A DNA stretch of 32,669 nt from CAZNQW01 sp964575225 (GTDB lineage: Bacteria > Chloroflexota > Anaerolineae > JAAYZQ01), in assembly GCA_964575225.1 (NCBI GenBank), contig CAZNQW010000013.1, positions 1 through 32,669 of the forward strand. The letters run 5' to 3'. A program made the position numbers and the translations under genes. The notes beneath the pieces were generated by a model. It was not told the DNA's origin. It made no database searches and saw only the letters and a program-made list of their open reading frames with translations. Positions 16,436-24,943 of the stretch are shown here, piece by piece. The stretch's first letter is position 1, and each line of letters opens with the position of its first letter.

Positions 16436-18546
16436 CGACAGCCCCAACGACGCCCAACGCCCAGCCTCTGTTTCGGCGCCTGAGGTGGGTGGTGCCTGTG
16501 CTCTTGTTTGTGGTCAGCTTTGTGGCGCGCAATGTGGATCTCGGCTCCTTTTCCTGGCCCGATGAGATCACCTGGACGGCTCGCTCGGTGGCCTTTTATG
16601 CCGGACTGACCCAGGGAGATCTGGAGGCCACCCACCAGGCGGATCACCCGGGCGTCGTCCCCATGTGGGGCTATGGCGGGTTCTTGTCGATCCGCGCCCT
16701 CTTGCAGGGGCAGCTCGATGAGCTGTACACCATGACGACCGAGCGTCAACTGCAGGATATTCCGGGCATGTTGGCCACCGAAGCGCTGTGGACGGTGCTG
16801 ATCACCTCGCTGGCCGTCGTCGGTGTGTATGGGCTGCTAAGTCGCCTGCTGGACAAGCGGGTCAGTTTTGTCGCGGCCCTGATGGTGGCATTGGACCCCC
16901 TCTTCCTCACCCAGTCGCGGGTGGTGCACCTGGACGCCATCCTGACCAGTTTTGTGACGCTGTCGGCCTTGTCCCTGGCTGTGTATTTGGTTCATCCCAC
17001 CCGCAAGCGCTACTTGGTTCTGTCGGCGGCGATGGGCGGGCTGGCGTTGGCCACCAAGTCGCCGGCGCTGATGTTGGCGCCCTTGACGGCCGGGGGGCTG
17101 GCTCTGCGCTTGGTCCTGGCTCGAAAGGCGCCCAGTGGGTGGGCCGGTGGGGGCCTGGGCCGGCGGCTGGCCTGGGCGGGCCTGTCGCTGCTGGGTTGGC
17201 TGGTCATCGCCTGGGGGGTGTTCCTGGCCATCTGGCCGGCCGCCTGGCTCGATCCTTTGCACCGGACCGGCCTGGTGGTGCTGGGTTCTCGCTGGGGGGT
17301 GGTGGCCTCGCACGAGTTCAACTATTTCTTGGGACAGGTGACTGAAACGCCGAGCGCCCTCTTTTACCTCGTCGTCGGCCCGCTGCGGATGACACCCTTG
17401 ACCCTGATCTTGGTTCCTCTGGCGGCGATCTTGCTGGTGGTGGATCTGGCGCGAGCCTGGCGGCGGGGCATTTCGGCCCGGCTGACGGTCCTGGCGCTGG
17501 GTCTGGCGTGGATCTGCGGTTATGTGGTGGCCATGTCGATCTCGGCCAAAAAGGGCGACCGCTATCTGACCCCCATCTTTCCCATGCTCGACATTGTGGC
17601 GGCGCTGGCCCTGATGGCGGTTGTCGGTTGGTTGGGACGTCGCTGGCGCCCGCTCGCGGACCGTGGTGGGCAGGCGGCTGCCTCGGTGGGGCTGGTTTTG
17701 TTGGTGGCGCTGTTTTGGCTGCCGCTGGCGCCTCACTATGGCGCCTACTTTAACCCGCTGCTAGGGGGCGGCGCTACGGCGACCTGGGCTTTTCCCTTTG
17801 GCCAGGGAGAGGGCCTGGACCTGGCCGCCGAGTATCTCAATCAGAAACCCGGCGCCGAGAACCTGCGGGTGGCCAGCTTTTATCCCGAGGACTTTCAGGC
17901 CCATTTTGAAGGGCAGGCGGTTTCGCTGCGCCGGGGTTCGTGGAGTCAAAGCTGGCTGTACTGCGATTATGTGGTCTTTTACATCAGTCAGGTGCAGCGG
18001 GAACTTCCCGACGCCGACCTCGTGGATCATTTTCGCCGCCTCGAACCCGAGTACGTAGCCCGCATCGGCGGTGTCGATTTTGCCTGGGTTTACAAGACGC
18101 CGGTGCTCCTCAGCGGCGCGCCGCCGGCGCTTTCGGGCCCGTCGGAGGCCGTGTTTGGCGACCAGATCGCGCTGCTGGGCTACGACGTCGGCTCGGAAGC
18201 GCTGGTGCCCGGTGAGCCGTTCGAGCTGACGCTGCGTTGGCAGACTCTGCGGACCCCCGAGGCGAACTATCAGGTGGCCCTGCGCCTGATGGATCCCAAA
18301 GGGGGCCACGTTTGGGACACCGCATGGCGTCCCTTTGACGATTATTACCCCACCCAGTGGTGGACTGTGGGCCGCATCGAGTACGACCGCCAGCGCCTGG
18401 CGGTGCCTGCATCGCTGGCATCCGGGCAACCCCTGTGTCTGGACGTGCAGCTTTTGGGCATCGACGATGGGGTTCCTCTGCCTTTGACCGGCGGGGGAGA
18501 GGGCACGTGGTATACGATCATCTGCCTGCCGGTGGGCCGCCCATGA
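16420..18546 (+). CDS. GT-C membrane glycosyltransferase with one C-terminal beta-sandwich domain
   Basis: 708 aa from GTG 16420, which overlaps the previous gene by 16 bases and has GGAG 8 bases upstream. About ten helices are visible. The first loop has SWPDEITWTARS (D48, E49), followed by the conserved-looking HQADHPGVVPMWGYG. LDPLFLTQSRVVHLDAIL and SAKKGDRYLTPIFPMLD are typical of GT39/PMT_2 family proteins. After a soluble stretch, residues ~578-708 form one beta-sandwich of the same type as in its neighbours (LLGYDVG, LTLRW, YQVALRLMDPKG, YYPTQWWTVG), although FVH is replaced by ALR. It is inferred to use a lipid-linked sugar donor at the outer membrane face. It overlaps the next gene by 4 bases. 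Confidence 0.84.
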   Translation: MDHSLTTAPTTPNAQPLFRRLRWVVPVLLFVVSFVARNVDLGSFSWPDEITWTARSVAFYAGLTQGDLEATHQADHPGVVPMWGYGGFLSIRALLQGQLDELYTMTTERQLQDIPGMLATEALWTVLITSLAVVGVYGLLSRLLDKRVSFVAALMVALDPLFLTQSRVVHLDAILTSFVTLSALSLAVYLVHPTRKRYLVLSAAMGGLALATKSPALMLAPLTAGGLALRLVLARKAPSGWAGGGLGRRLAWAGLSLLGWLVIAWGVFLAIWPAAWLDPLHRTGLVVLGSRWGVVASHEFNYFLGQVTETPSALFYLVVGPLRMTPLTLILVPLAAILLVVDLARAWRRGISARLTVLALGLAWICGYVVAMSISAKKGDRYLTPIFPMLDIVAALALMAVVGWLGRRWRPLADRGGQAAASVGLVLLVALFWLPLAPHYGAYFNPLLGGGATATWAFPFGQGEGLDLAAEYLNQKPGAENLRVASFYPEDFQAHFEGQAVSLRRGSWSQSWLYCDYVVFYISQVQRELPDADLVDHFRRLEPEYVARIGGVDFAWVYKTPVLLSGAPPALSGPSEAVFGDQIALLGYDVGSEALVPGEPFELTLRWQTLRTPEANYQVALRLMDPKGGHVWDTAWRPFDDYYPTQWWTVGRIEYDRQRLAVPASLASGQPLCLDVQLLGIDDGVPLPLTGGGEGTWYTIICLPVGRP

Positions 18547-21242
18547 CGAAAGAGAACAGGAGTCGAGCGACTGTGGTGAAAAGCCCAGAAAGCGGCACGT
18601 TGCCGCAAGAAGCGATCGATCCAGCGGGCAACCCGGCTGCTCTTTTGCCGCGCCTAGCCCCCTGGTTGCTGATCGGTGGCGCGGTTCTCTTTCACGCGAT
18701 CAACAATTGGATCTGGCTGGCGGCCAACGTCACCTGGACAGGCTGGGACAAGGCCCGCCATTTGACCCAGAGCCTGGCCTATGCCGAAATCTTTCGCTCC
18801 CTCTCCCTTCAATCGCTTTTTGAGGCCACGGTTTCCGATCCCATACGTCCTCCCCTGTTCGGGGCCTCGGCGTCGATCCTGTATGCCCTCTTTGGGCGGA
18901 GCGACGATGTGGCGGTGATGGTCCACATTCTTTACATGGTGGTGGCCCTGGCGGCAACCTACAGCATCGGCAACCGCTGGGGGGGGAGAAGGGTCGGGCT
19001 GGTTGCCGTGGCCCTTGTGAGCCTTTTTCCCATGTTCTATGCCATGTCCCGCTATTTTTACATCGAGTTTGCGCTGATGGCTATGGTGGTTTTGGCCGTC
19101 AGCCTGGCATTGGCCACCGACGGGTTCCGTCGCAAGGGCCTATCGCTGCTGTTTGGCCTGAGTTTGGGCCTGGGCATGCTGACCAAGCGCACCTTTGGCG
19201 TGTTTGTGGCGGGACCGCTGGTGGTGGCTGTGCTCAGCGCCGGCTTGCTGCCGATGCTCTGGGCGCGCTTGAAACAACGTCCCACCGTGCACTGGAAGCA
19301 ATTGCTGCTGTCCCTGGTCGGCGGGTTTGCCCTATCGGCCCTGTGGTATGGGCCCAACCGCGAGATGGTGCAGACGCTTCGGCTAGGCGATGCGCTGTTT
19401 GTCATCTGGTGGGCGTTGGCCGCGCTGACCATCTATTTCGCCACCTTGCCCGCTGCCCCTCTGGCCAATGCATTGGCGGCCGCGTTCCTGGGGACCTCTG
19501 TGGCTTCGCTGTGGTACCTCACCCGCGTCGAGTTCGTGGAGCGGGTGGCGCTGTATGGCTATGGCATCGGCGATCCGCGGGGCCGCCAGTTGCAGTTGGA
19601 TAACCCCGATACCTACCTGTACTATGTGCGCAAGCTGGTCAACGAGCACCTGTCGCTGGTCCTGACCATCCTGGCGGTGGGGATCCTGCTCCTGGCCCTC
19701 GCGGCGTATGTGCGGCGGCAGGGTTCGCTGGCGGGGGCCGTGCGGCGGGTGCGGCCAGAAGGCTGGATGGTGCTGGGCTGGCTGGGTGTTGCCTATGGGC
19801 TGCTCACCCTGTCGATCTATCAGGAGACGCGGGCCTTTACACCAGCCCTACCGGCGGTGGCGCTGATTGTGGCGGCGGCGTGGGCCAAGCTCCCCTGGCG
19901 GTGGCTTCGGGGAACGCTGCTGGTGGTACTGCCAACCGTGGGGCTGGTCCAGTTCTTTGCTCTCACCTACGAGCCGGTACAACGGGCGCTGCCTGCCCAA
20001 ACCCTGGACCTGCCGGGCTTGGGACAGACGAGCGGGTGGGCCCAGGGCGTCTATATTCAATTGCCCGACGAAGGCCAGACCGATTCGGGCTATTGGATCC
20101 AGGCCGATATTTTGCAGCGGATGGAGGAACAGCGGCGGGAGGTGGGCGCCGACAGGTTCTCCCTGGGCATGCTGGTGAACACCAGTCAGGTGAACGCCGG
20201 CTCGTTCATCTACCTGATCTTGACCGAGTATCCCGACCTGCGGGTGGAGAGCCTGATCCAGCAATTTGACTCGGCCTCTCCCTACCGGCGGCTGTTTGGC
20301 CACCAGTATGTGGCCCTCACCCGCCGCAACGAGAACATGAATCCGGTCCAGGGCGAGCTGATTGCCCAGATCTTGGACGATCCGCCCTCGCTGTTCAACC
20401 GGGCCTTTGAGCTGGAGCACGTCTACGCTCTGCCCGATGGGGAAGAGGTGTTTCTCTACCGGCAGCGCAATCTATCGCCGGTGGATGTGTCGGAAGAATA
20501 TGCCGGCGCGTTGGTGGGCGCGCTCAACGAGCGGGCGCGGGAAGGGGATGCGATCCTGATGTCCAAGTCTCTCCTGTCGGCAGTTGTGCCGGCACTGACA
20601 GGAGAGATGCAGGTATCCGATATCCCCGACTCGGAGGCCGCCCTGGCCGGCCTGGCCCGACAACATCGCCGCCTCTTTGTGGCCCTGGGCGATCCGGTGG
20701 CCGAGGAGGGGTGGGCGCGGGATTGGCTGAACCAGAATGCTTTTTGGGCCGGGCACGAGTGGCTTGGAAGCCTGCAGTTGCTCACCTATGGCGCCGCCCC
20801 GGGGCTCCCTGCCGCGGCGCCTGATCGCCCCATCGATGGGCGCCTGGGCGAGCAGATCGAGCTTCTGGGCTATCAGGTCGAAGGATCGGCCTGGAAGCCG
20901 GGCGATGGGGTTCTCCTGTCGCTGTTTTGGCAGAGGCAGGAGGCGGTCGACGGCGACTATCACGTCTTTGTCCACCTGGTCGATGGCGATGGGCAGTTGG
21001 TCGCCCAGAACGATTCAATGCCTGTGGGCGGGATGCGACCGACCAGCCGTTGGGGCGATGGCGAAATCGTGGTCGATCGACGAGGCCTGTTCCTGCCTGG
21101 CGAACTCGACCCCGGCGACTATGAACTGTGGGTTGGGATGTACCGGCCGGAAACCGGGGATCGCCTGGCTGTGGAGGCCAGTGATGGTCGGGCGCTGGGC
21201 GATCGCGTGCTGCTGGGCGTGCTGACGGTCGTGGAGCCGTAG
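18543..21242 (+). CDS. Large GT-C-like membrane glycosyltransferase with one C-terminal beta-sandwich domain
   Basis: 899 aa from ATG 18543 in an ATGA overlap. A ~40-residue cytoplasmic head precedes about eleven helices. The first external loop reads TGWDKARHLTQSLAYAEIF (D69) in place of the DE pair, then SDPIRPPLFGASASILYALFG. A long soluble region (~480-750) has no family I can name with certainty; it includes an alpha/beta part with MLVNTSQVN. The final ~761-899 is the shared beta-sandwich (LLGYQVEG, LSLFW, YHVFVHLVDGDG, GGMRPTSRWGDGE, GDYELWVGMY). The last gene of the glycosyltransferase run, it stops 50 bases before the tig promoter. The GT-C call is moderate because the acidic motif differs. 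Confidence 0.8.
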   Translation: MTKENRSRATVVKSPESGTLPQEAIDPAGNPAALLPRLAPWLLIGGAVLFHAINNWIWLAANVTWTGWDKARHLTQSLAYAEIFRSLSLQSLFEATVSDPIRPPLFGASASILYALFGRSDDVAVMVHILYMVVALAATYSIGNRWGGRRVGLVAVALVSLFPMFYAMSRYFYIEFALMAMVVLAVSLALATDGFRRKGLSLLFGLSLGLGMLTKRTFGVFVAGPLVVAVLSAGLLPMLWARLKQRPTVHWKQLLLSLVGGFALSALWYGPNREMVQTLRLGDALFVIWWALAALTIYFATLPAAPLANALAAAFLGTSVASLWYLTRVEFVERVALYGYGIGDPRGRQLQLDNPDTYLYYVRKLVNEHLSLVLTILAVGILLLALAAYVRRQGSLAGAVRRVRPEGWMVLGWLGVAYGLLTLSIYQETRAFTPALPAVALIVAAAWAKLPWRWLRGTLLVVLPTVGLVQFFALTYEPVQRALPAQTLDLPGLGQTSGWAQGVYIQLPDEGQTDSGYWIQADILQRMEEQRREVGADRFSLGMLVNTSQVNAGSFIYLILTEYPDLRVESLIQQFDSASPYRRLFGHQYVALTRRNENMNPVQGELIAQILDDPPSLFNRAFELEHVYALPDGEEVFLYRQRNLSPVDVSEEYAGALVGALNERAREGDAILMSKSLLSAVVPALTGEMQVSDIPDSEAALAGLARQHRRLFVALGDPVAEEGWARDWLNQNAFWAGHEWLGSLQLLTYGAAPGLPAAAPDRPIDGRLGEQIELLGYQVEGSAWKPGDGVLLSLFWQRQEAVDGDYHVFVHLVDGDGQLVAQNDSMPVGGMRPTSRWGDGEIVVDRRGLFLPGELDPGDYELWVGMYRPETGDRLAVEASDGRALGDRVLLGVLTVVEP
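20568..20607. repeat. Perfect 11-base inverted repeat within a glycosyltransferase gene
   Basis: TCTCTCCTGTC (20568-20578) and GACAGGAGAGA (20597-20607) are exact reverse complements around an 18-base loop that itself holds GGCA-gttg-TGCC. It lies inside coding sequence. Chance cannot be ruled out in a window this size. Confidence 0.5.
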
Positions 21243-21291
21243 GGTGGAGAATCCTGCCGACCAGCCCCTCGGGTGAGGTGCAGTCCGATAT

Positions 21292-21320
21292 TTGACTTGG
21301 AGGGCAGGTTGTGTCATAAT
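21292..21320 (+). promoter_or_regulatory. Sigma70-type promoter upstream of tig
   Basis: TTGACT at 21292-21297, a 17-base spacer and CATAAT at 21315-21320. Start of transcription is expected near 21327, giving a leader of about 105 bases before the tig start. Confidence 0.75.
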
Positions 21321-21344
21321 GTCAGGTGGCGTACGATACCCCGG

Positions 21345-21372
21345 ATGCCTCAGCCGACTGCTGGGGCATTTT
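21345..21372 (+). terminator. Terminator-like hairpin in the tig leader (possible attenuator)
   Basis: ATGCCTCAGC (21345-21354) pairs with GCTGGGGCAT (21360-21369), with one G-T pair and loop CGACT, followed by TTTTGTTGT. It ends the upstream glycosyltransferase run, but it also lies about 18 bases downstream of the predicted tig transcription start, so tig transcripts must pass it. Confidence 0.6.
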
Positions 21373-21432
21373 GTTGTGCCTGTTGGGATGGGCACCGCGC
21401 GATATGACCAGATTAAAGAAGGAAGGATGCAC

Positions 21433-22842
21433 ATGAAAGTCACAAGCGAACGGTTGGAGGACTGCCAGGTCAAGATTCGGGTCGAGTTGGAAGCCGCCGA
21501 GGTGGAAAAGCGGCTGCGGGATACGGCCCGCAAGCTGTCTCGAGATTTCAACGTGCCTGGTTACCGTCGAGGCAAAGCTCCCTATTCCGCCATTGTGCGC
21601 ACTTTTGGCCGCGAGGCGGTTCAGCAGCAGGGCATCGAAGATTGGGGCAACGATCTGTACGAGATGGCCATGAAAGAGGTCGATGTCGAACCGTACGAGG
21701 TGGGGGAGCTGCAGGACGTCGAATGGGATCCCTTTGTCATGACGGTTTTGGTTCCCCTCCAACCCGAGGTCGATCTGGGAGACTATCGCTCTGTGCGCGT
21801 GCCCTTTGAGGCCGAAGAGATCACCGACGAAAAGGTCGAAGAGGCGCTGGTCGAACTCCAGCAGCGGTACGCTCAGTGGGTGCCTGTGGAGCGGTCGGCC
21901 GAATACGGCGATCAGGTGGTGTTGGACATGGAAGGTCGCGCCGGCGACAAGGTCTTTATGAGCAACCAGGAACACGAGATGGTGTTGGAAGAAGGCGCCA
22001 CCTATCCAATTACTGGGTTTCATGCCGAGGTCGTCGGTCTGTCGGCGGGCGAGGACAAGACCTTTACCTTGACTGTGCCCAAGGAGGACGAAGATCAGGA
22101 AGCGGCAGGCCAAGAGGGGACGGTCACCGTCCATGTCCATTCGGTCAAGGTCGAGGAACTTGCTCCCCTTGACGACGATCTGGCGTTGATGGTCGGCGAT
22201 TACGACACGCTGGCGGACCTCAGGATCGCCACCCGCCAGAACTTGGAGACCGAGGCTAGCCAAAAAGCCGATGCCGAGTACCTGGACAAGGTCTTTGACG
22301 CTATGGTCGAGGCTGCTCCCAAGATCGAGTACCCGGCCCAGGCCGTCGACCATGAATCGGATATGGCCCTGAGCCAGATGGAGCGCAACCTGGCGTCTTC
22401 GGGGATCGAATTCGATACCTACCTGAGGATCGTCGGCAAGACCCGAGAATCGTACGCGCAGGAGCTGTACCCGGTTTCGGAAAAACGGTTGCAGAGGCGC
22501 CTGGTGCTGACCGAGGTCGTGTCTCGCGAAAAGCTTCGCCTTGAGGATGACGAGATCAAGGCCGAGATCGATCGGCTGGTCGAATCGATGGGCGAGCAGG
22601 GCGACGAAATGCGCGAGATGCTGGAGAGCCCGATGGGCCGCATGTCGATCGCCGAGGATCTGATGATTCAGCGAGTTCAAGAGCGCATCGTCCAGATCGC
22701 CAAAGGCGAGGCCCCGCCGCTGGAGGAAGAAGAGACCGAGCCTGAGACCGAGCCCGAGGCCGCCGACGACGCAGAGGGCGCACCCGAGGCATCGGCTGAG
22801 GAAATCGGCGCGGACGAGGCCCTGGAATCGGAGACGGACTAG
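21433..22842 (+). CDS. tig: Trigger factor (ribosome-bound chaperone / PPIase)
   Basis: 469 aa. ATG 21433 is chosen because AGGAAGG lies exactly 6 bases upstream; ATG 21427 is too close to that site. The N-terminal ribosome-binding domain holds the signature loop as GYRRGKAP (43-50; Tyr replaces the usual Phe of GFRxGKxP). The FKBP-type PPIase domain spans ~158-240 (YGDQVVLDMEG, VVGLSAGEDKTFTLTVP, VHVHSVKVEEL). A helical C-terminal chaperone domain (~245-430) and an acidic Glu/Ala-rich tail (~431-469) follow; the tail makes it slightly longer than the usual 430-450. It binds nascent chains at the ribosome exit. Placement just before clpP and clpX is a widely conserved order. It has its own promoter with a hairpin in the leader. 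Confidence 0.95.
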   Translation: MKVTSERLEDCQVKIRVELEAAEVEKRLRDTARKLSRDFNVPGYRRGKAPYSAIVRTFGREAVQQQGIEDWGNDLYEMAMKEVDVEPYEVGELQDVEWDPFVMTVLVPLQPEVDLGDYRSVRVPFEAEEITDEKVEEALVELQQRYAQWVPVERSAEYGDQVVLDMEGRAGDKVFMSNQEHEMVLEEGATYPITGFHAEVVGLSAGEDKTFTLTVPKEDEDQEAAGQEGTVTVHVHSVKVEELAPLDDDLALMVGDYDTLADLRIATRQNLETEASQKADAEYLDKVFDAMVEAAPKIEYPAQAVDHESDMALSQMERNLASSGIEFDTYLRIVGKTRESYAQELYPVSEKRLQRRLVLTEVVSREKLRLEDDEIKAEIDRLVESMGEQGDEMREMLESPMGRMSIAEDLMIQRVQERIVQIAKGEAPPLEEEETEPETEPEAADDAEGAPEASAEEIGADEALESETD

Positions 22843-22856
22843 GTCTCTGCGCCTGC

Positions 22857-22937
22857 CCTGGGGAGACATCTTACAGACCCCAGGCCGTTCCGGATGTACA
22901 CTGGGCGGGAGCAAAGGGAGACATTCCCCTTTTGCTC
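22857..22937 (+). other. Two hairpins in the tig-clpP gap
   Basis: CCTGGGG (22857-22863) pairs with CCCCAGG (22878-22884). GAGCAAAGGGA (22909-22919) pairs with TCCCCTTTTGCTC (22925-22937) with two bulged bases, ending 34 bases before the clpP start. Neither has a T-tract. They may set the tig:clpP message ratio. No convincing clpP promoter was seen here. Confidence 0.45.
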
Positions 22938-22971
22938 AGTCTCAACGGAAGGACATCCAGGAGGTAAATCG

Positions 22972-23607
22972 ATGCACAATAGTTTGATCCCAATGGTCAT
23001 AGAGACGACAGGGCGCGGCGAGCGAGCCTACGACATCTTTTCGTTGTTGCTCAAAGAGCGCATTGTTTTTCTTGGCACACCCATCAACGACCAGGTTTCG
23101 AACCTGATCGTCGCTCAATTGCTTTTCTTGGACCGGGAGAATCCCGACAAGGAGATCCAGCTCTATATCAATTCGCCCGGAGGCGAGATCTATCCGGGGT
23201 TGGCGGTCTATGATACCATGCAGATGCTGCGCGCCCCGGTCTCGACCATCGCGGTGGGTTGGACGGCGAGCCTGGGCACGGTGCTGCTGGCGGCGGGTAC
23301 CAAGGGCCGGCGGTTTGCGTTGCCCCACGCAACAATCCATATGCACCCGGCCGGCGGCGGTGCGCGGGGGTATGCACCCGATGTCGAGATCCAGTACAAA
23401 GAGCTGAAACGCATGCAGGATATGCTGCACAAAATCCTGTCCAAGCATACCGGACAGACTTCGGAAAAGATTGCCGACGACTTTGACCGCGACCACTTTA
23501 TGGACGCCTATTCTGCCGTCGAATACGGATTGATCGATGAGGTATTGACGGTGGCCGACGAGACACCGAAAGAGGAAACCTCTTCGGAAGCGGAATCGAA
23601 GGCGTAG
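22972..23607 (+). CDS. clpP: ATP-dependent Clp protease proteolytic subunit
   Basis: 211 aa. ATG 22972 has a perfect AGGAGGT 7 bases upstream; the longer in-frame ORF is non-coding leader. ClpP is the serine-protease barrel (two heptamer rings) that degrades proteins fed by ClpX. The triad aligned to E. coli ClpP is Ser100 (GWTASLGTVLLAAG), His125 (HMHPAGG) and Asp174 (DRDHF). The His motif reads MHPAGG where most ClpPs have IHQPLGG, but spacing from Ser (25) and to Asp (49) matches E. coli exactly, so activity is expected. N-terminal IPMVIETTGRGERAYDIFSLLLKERIVFLG is canonical. The gene lies 11 bases before clpX, clearly one operon. Confidence 0.96.
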   Translation: MHNSLIPMVIETTGRGERAYDIFSLLLKERIVFLGTPINDQVSNLIVAQLLFLDRENPDKEIQLYINSPGGEIYPGLAVYDTMQMLRAPVSTIAVGWTASLGTVLLAAGTKGRRFALPHATIHMHPAGGGARGYAPDVEIQYKELKRMQDMLHKILSKHTGQTSEKIADDFDRDHFMDAYSAVEYGLIDEVLTVADETPKEETSSEAESKA

Positions 23608-23618
23608 GAGAACAGCGG

Positions 23619-24920
23619 ATGTCACAGCAAAAAGTAGGCGCGGTACAAATCTGTTCCTTTTGCAGCAGGCGCGCCGAAGAGGTGAACAAGCTGATAGCGG
23701 GCCCCGATGGCGTCTTTATCTGTGACGACTGTGTCGGGCTTTGCGTCGAGATCTTGGAGGAGGAGCGGCTGCTAGAGTTGAAAGAGGGCTCTGAGGGCGG
23801 GGTCGCCGATCTGCCGTCGCCCCGAGAGATCTTTCAGCGACTGGAAGAATATGTCATCGGCCAGGAACGGGCCAAAAAGGTCCTGTCGGTGGCCGTCTAC
23901 AATCATTACAAGCGGATCAATGCCGGGCCTGCCGTGGATGAGGTGGAACTGCAAAAGAGCAATATCCTGCTCGTCGGCCCCACCGGCTGCGGCAAGACCC
24001 TGCTGGCCCAAACCCTGGCGCGCATTCTGGACGTGCCCTTTTCCATCGCCGACGCCACGGCCCTCACCGAGGCCGGCTATGTGGGCGAGGACGTAGAGAC
24101 GATCCTGCTCGGGTTGCTCCAGGCTGCCGATTTCGACATTGAGCGGGCTTCCAAGGGTATTATCTACATTGACGAGATCGACAAGAGCGGGCGCAAGTCG
24201 GGCGACAACCCCAGCATCACCCGCGACGTTTCGGGAGAGGGGGTGCAGCAAGCGCTGCTCAAGATCGTGGAGGGGGCCAACGTGAATGTGCCGCCTCACG
24301 GCGGGCGCAAACACCCCCAGCAGGAGTTCATCCAGATCAACACCACCGATATCCTGTTCATCTGCGGCGGTACCTTTGAGGGACTGGACCAGATCGTGGC
24401 TGAGCGGGTGGGCGTCAAGGGCCAGGTGGGGTTCTCGTCGGGACGCGACGAGCGCCATCGCCGGGAAATGACGTCGGCCGAGTTGTTGCGGCAGCTCACT
24501 CCCGATGACCTGATGGCCTATGGGCTCATTCCCGAGCTGGTGGGCCGCCTGCCGGTGGCCGTCAGCATCGATCCACTGGACAAGGAATCCATGGTTGCCA
24601 TCCTGACCGAGCCCAAGAACGCGCTGACCAAGCAGTTCAGGCGCATGTTGGATCTGGATGGGGTGGAGCTGGTGCTCACCGAAGACGCGCTGGAGGCCAT
24701 CGCCGAAGAGGCCCTGGGCCGCAAGACCGGCGCGCGTGGTCTGCGCACCATCATCGAGGATACCTTGCTGGACGTGATGTACGAGATCCCCTCTCGATCC
24801 GACGTGGTCAAGTGCGTGGTGAACGGGGACACCATCCGGCGAAGAACCAGGCCGCTGCTGTTGAACAAGCAGGAGCGGCCCGTGGCCTGGGAAGACGAAG
24901 GCCTGCAGGAATCGGCCTAG
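23619..24920 (+). CDS. clpX: ATP-dependent Clp protease ATP-binding subunit ClpX
   Basis: 433 aa, the usual size. ATG 23619 has AGGAG 8 bases upstream, overlapping the clpP stop region. The N-terminal zinc-binding domain has C12-x2-C15 and C35-x2-C38. Walker A is GPTGCGKT (120-127), Walker B IYIDEIDK (D185, E186), the pore loop GYVG (153-156), and VSGEGVQQALLKIVEG follows. The ClpP-docking loop reads VGF (270-272) rather than the usual IGF/LGF. The GARGLR sensor-2 motif is present near the C-terminus. It unfolds tagged substrates and threads them into ClpP. The C-terminal tail after ~415 is short and polar. It is followed by a strong terminator. Confidence 0.97.
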   Translation: MSQQKVGAVQICSFCSRRAEEVNKLIAGPDGVFICDDCVGLCVEILEEERLLELKEGSEGGVADLPSPREIFQRLEEYVIGQERAKKVLSVAVYNHYKRINAGPAVDEVELQKSNILLVGPTGCGKTLLAQTLARILDVPFSIADATALTEAGYVGEDVETILLGLLQAADFDIERASKGIIYIDEIDKSGRKSGDNPSITRDVSGEGVQQALLKIVEGANVNVPPHGGRKHPQQEFIQINTTDILFICGGTFEGLDQIVAERVGVKGQVGFSSGRDERHRREMTSAELLRQLTPDDLMAYGLIPELVGRLPVAVSIDPLDKESMVAILTEPKNALTKQFRRMLDLDGVELVLTEDALEAIAEEALGRKTGARGLRTIIEDTLLDVMYEIPSRSDVVKCVVNGDTIRRRTRPLLLNKQERPVAWEDEGLQESA

Positions 24921-24943
24921 ACTCGTCCCATCCCGTTTGTCTG

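Noticed and set aside
21292..22842. Longer trigger-factor frame beginning upstream at 21292
   Set aside because: The first part covers the promoter and the leader hairpin and has no trigger-factor similarity; ATG 21433 has an ideally spaced ribosome site.
22871..22902. Promoter for clpP (TTACAG...TACACT)
   Set aside because: The boxes match poorly and the spacing is 20 bases.
21322..22914. 530-codon open frame on the minus strand opposite tig
   Set aside because: It is a shadow of biased codons in tig; its composition (His/Leu/Gly-rich) shows no domain and there is no ribosome site.
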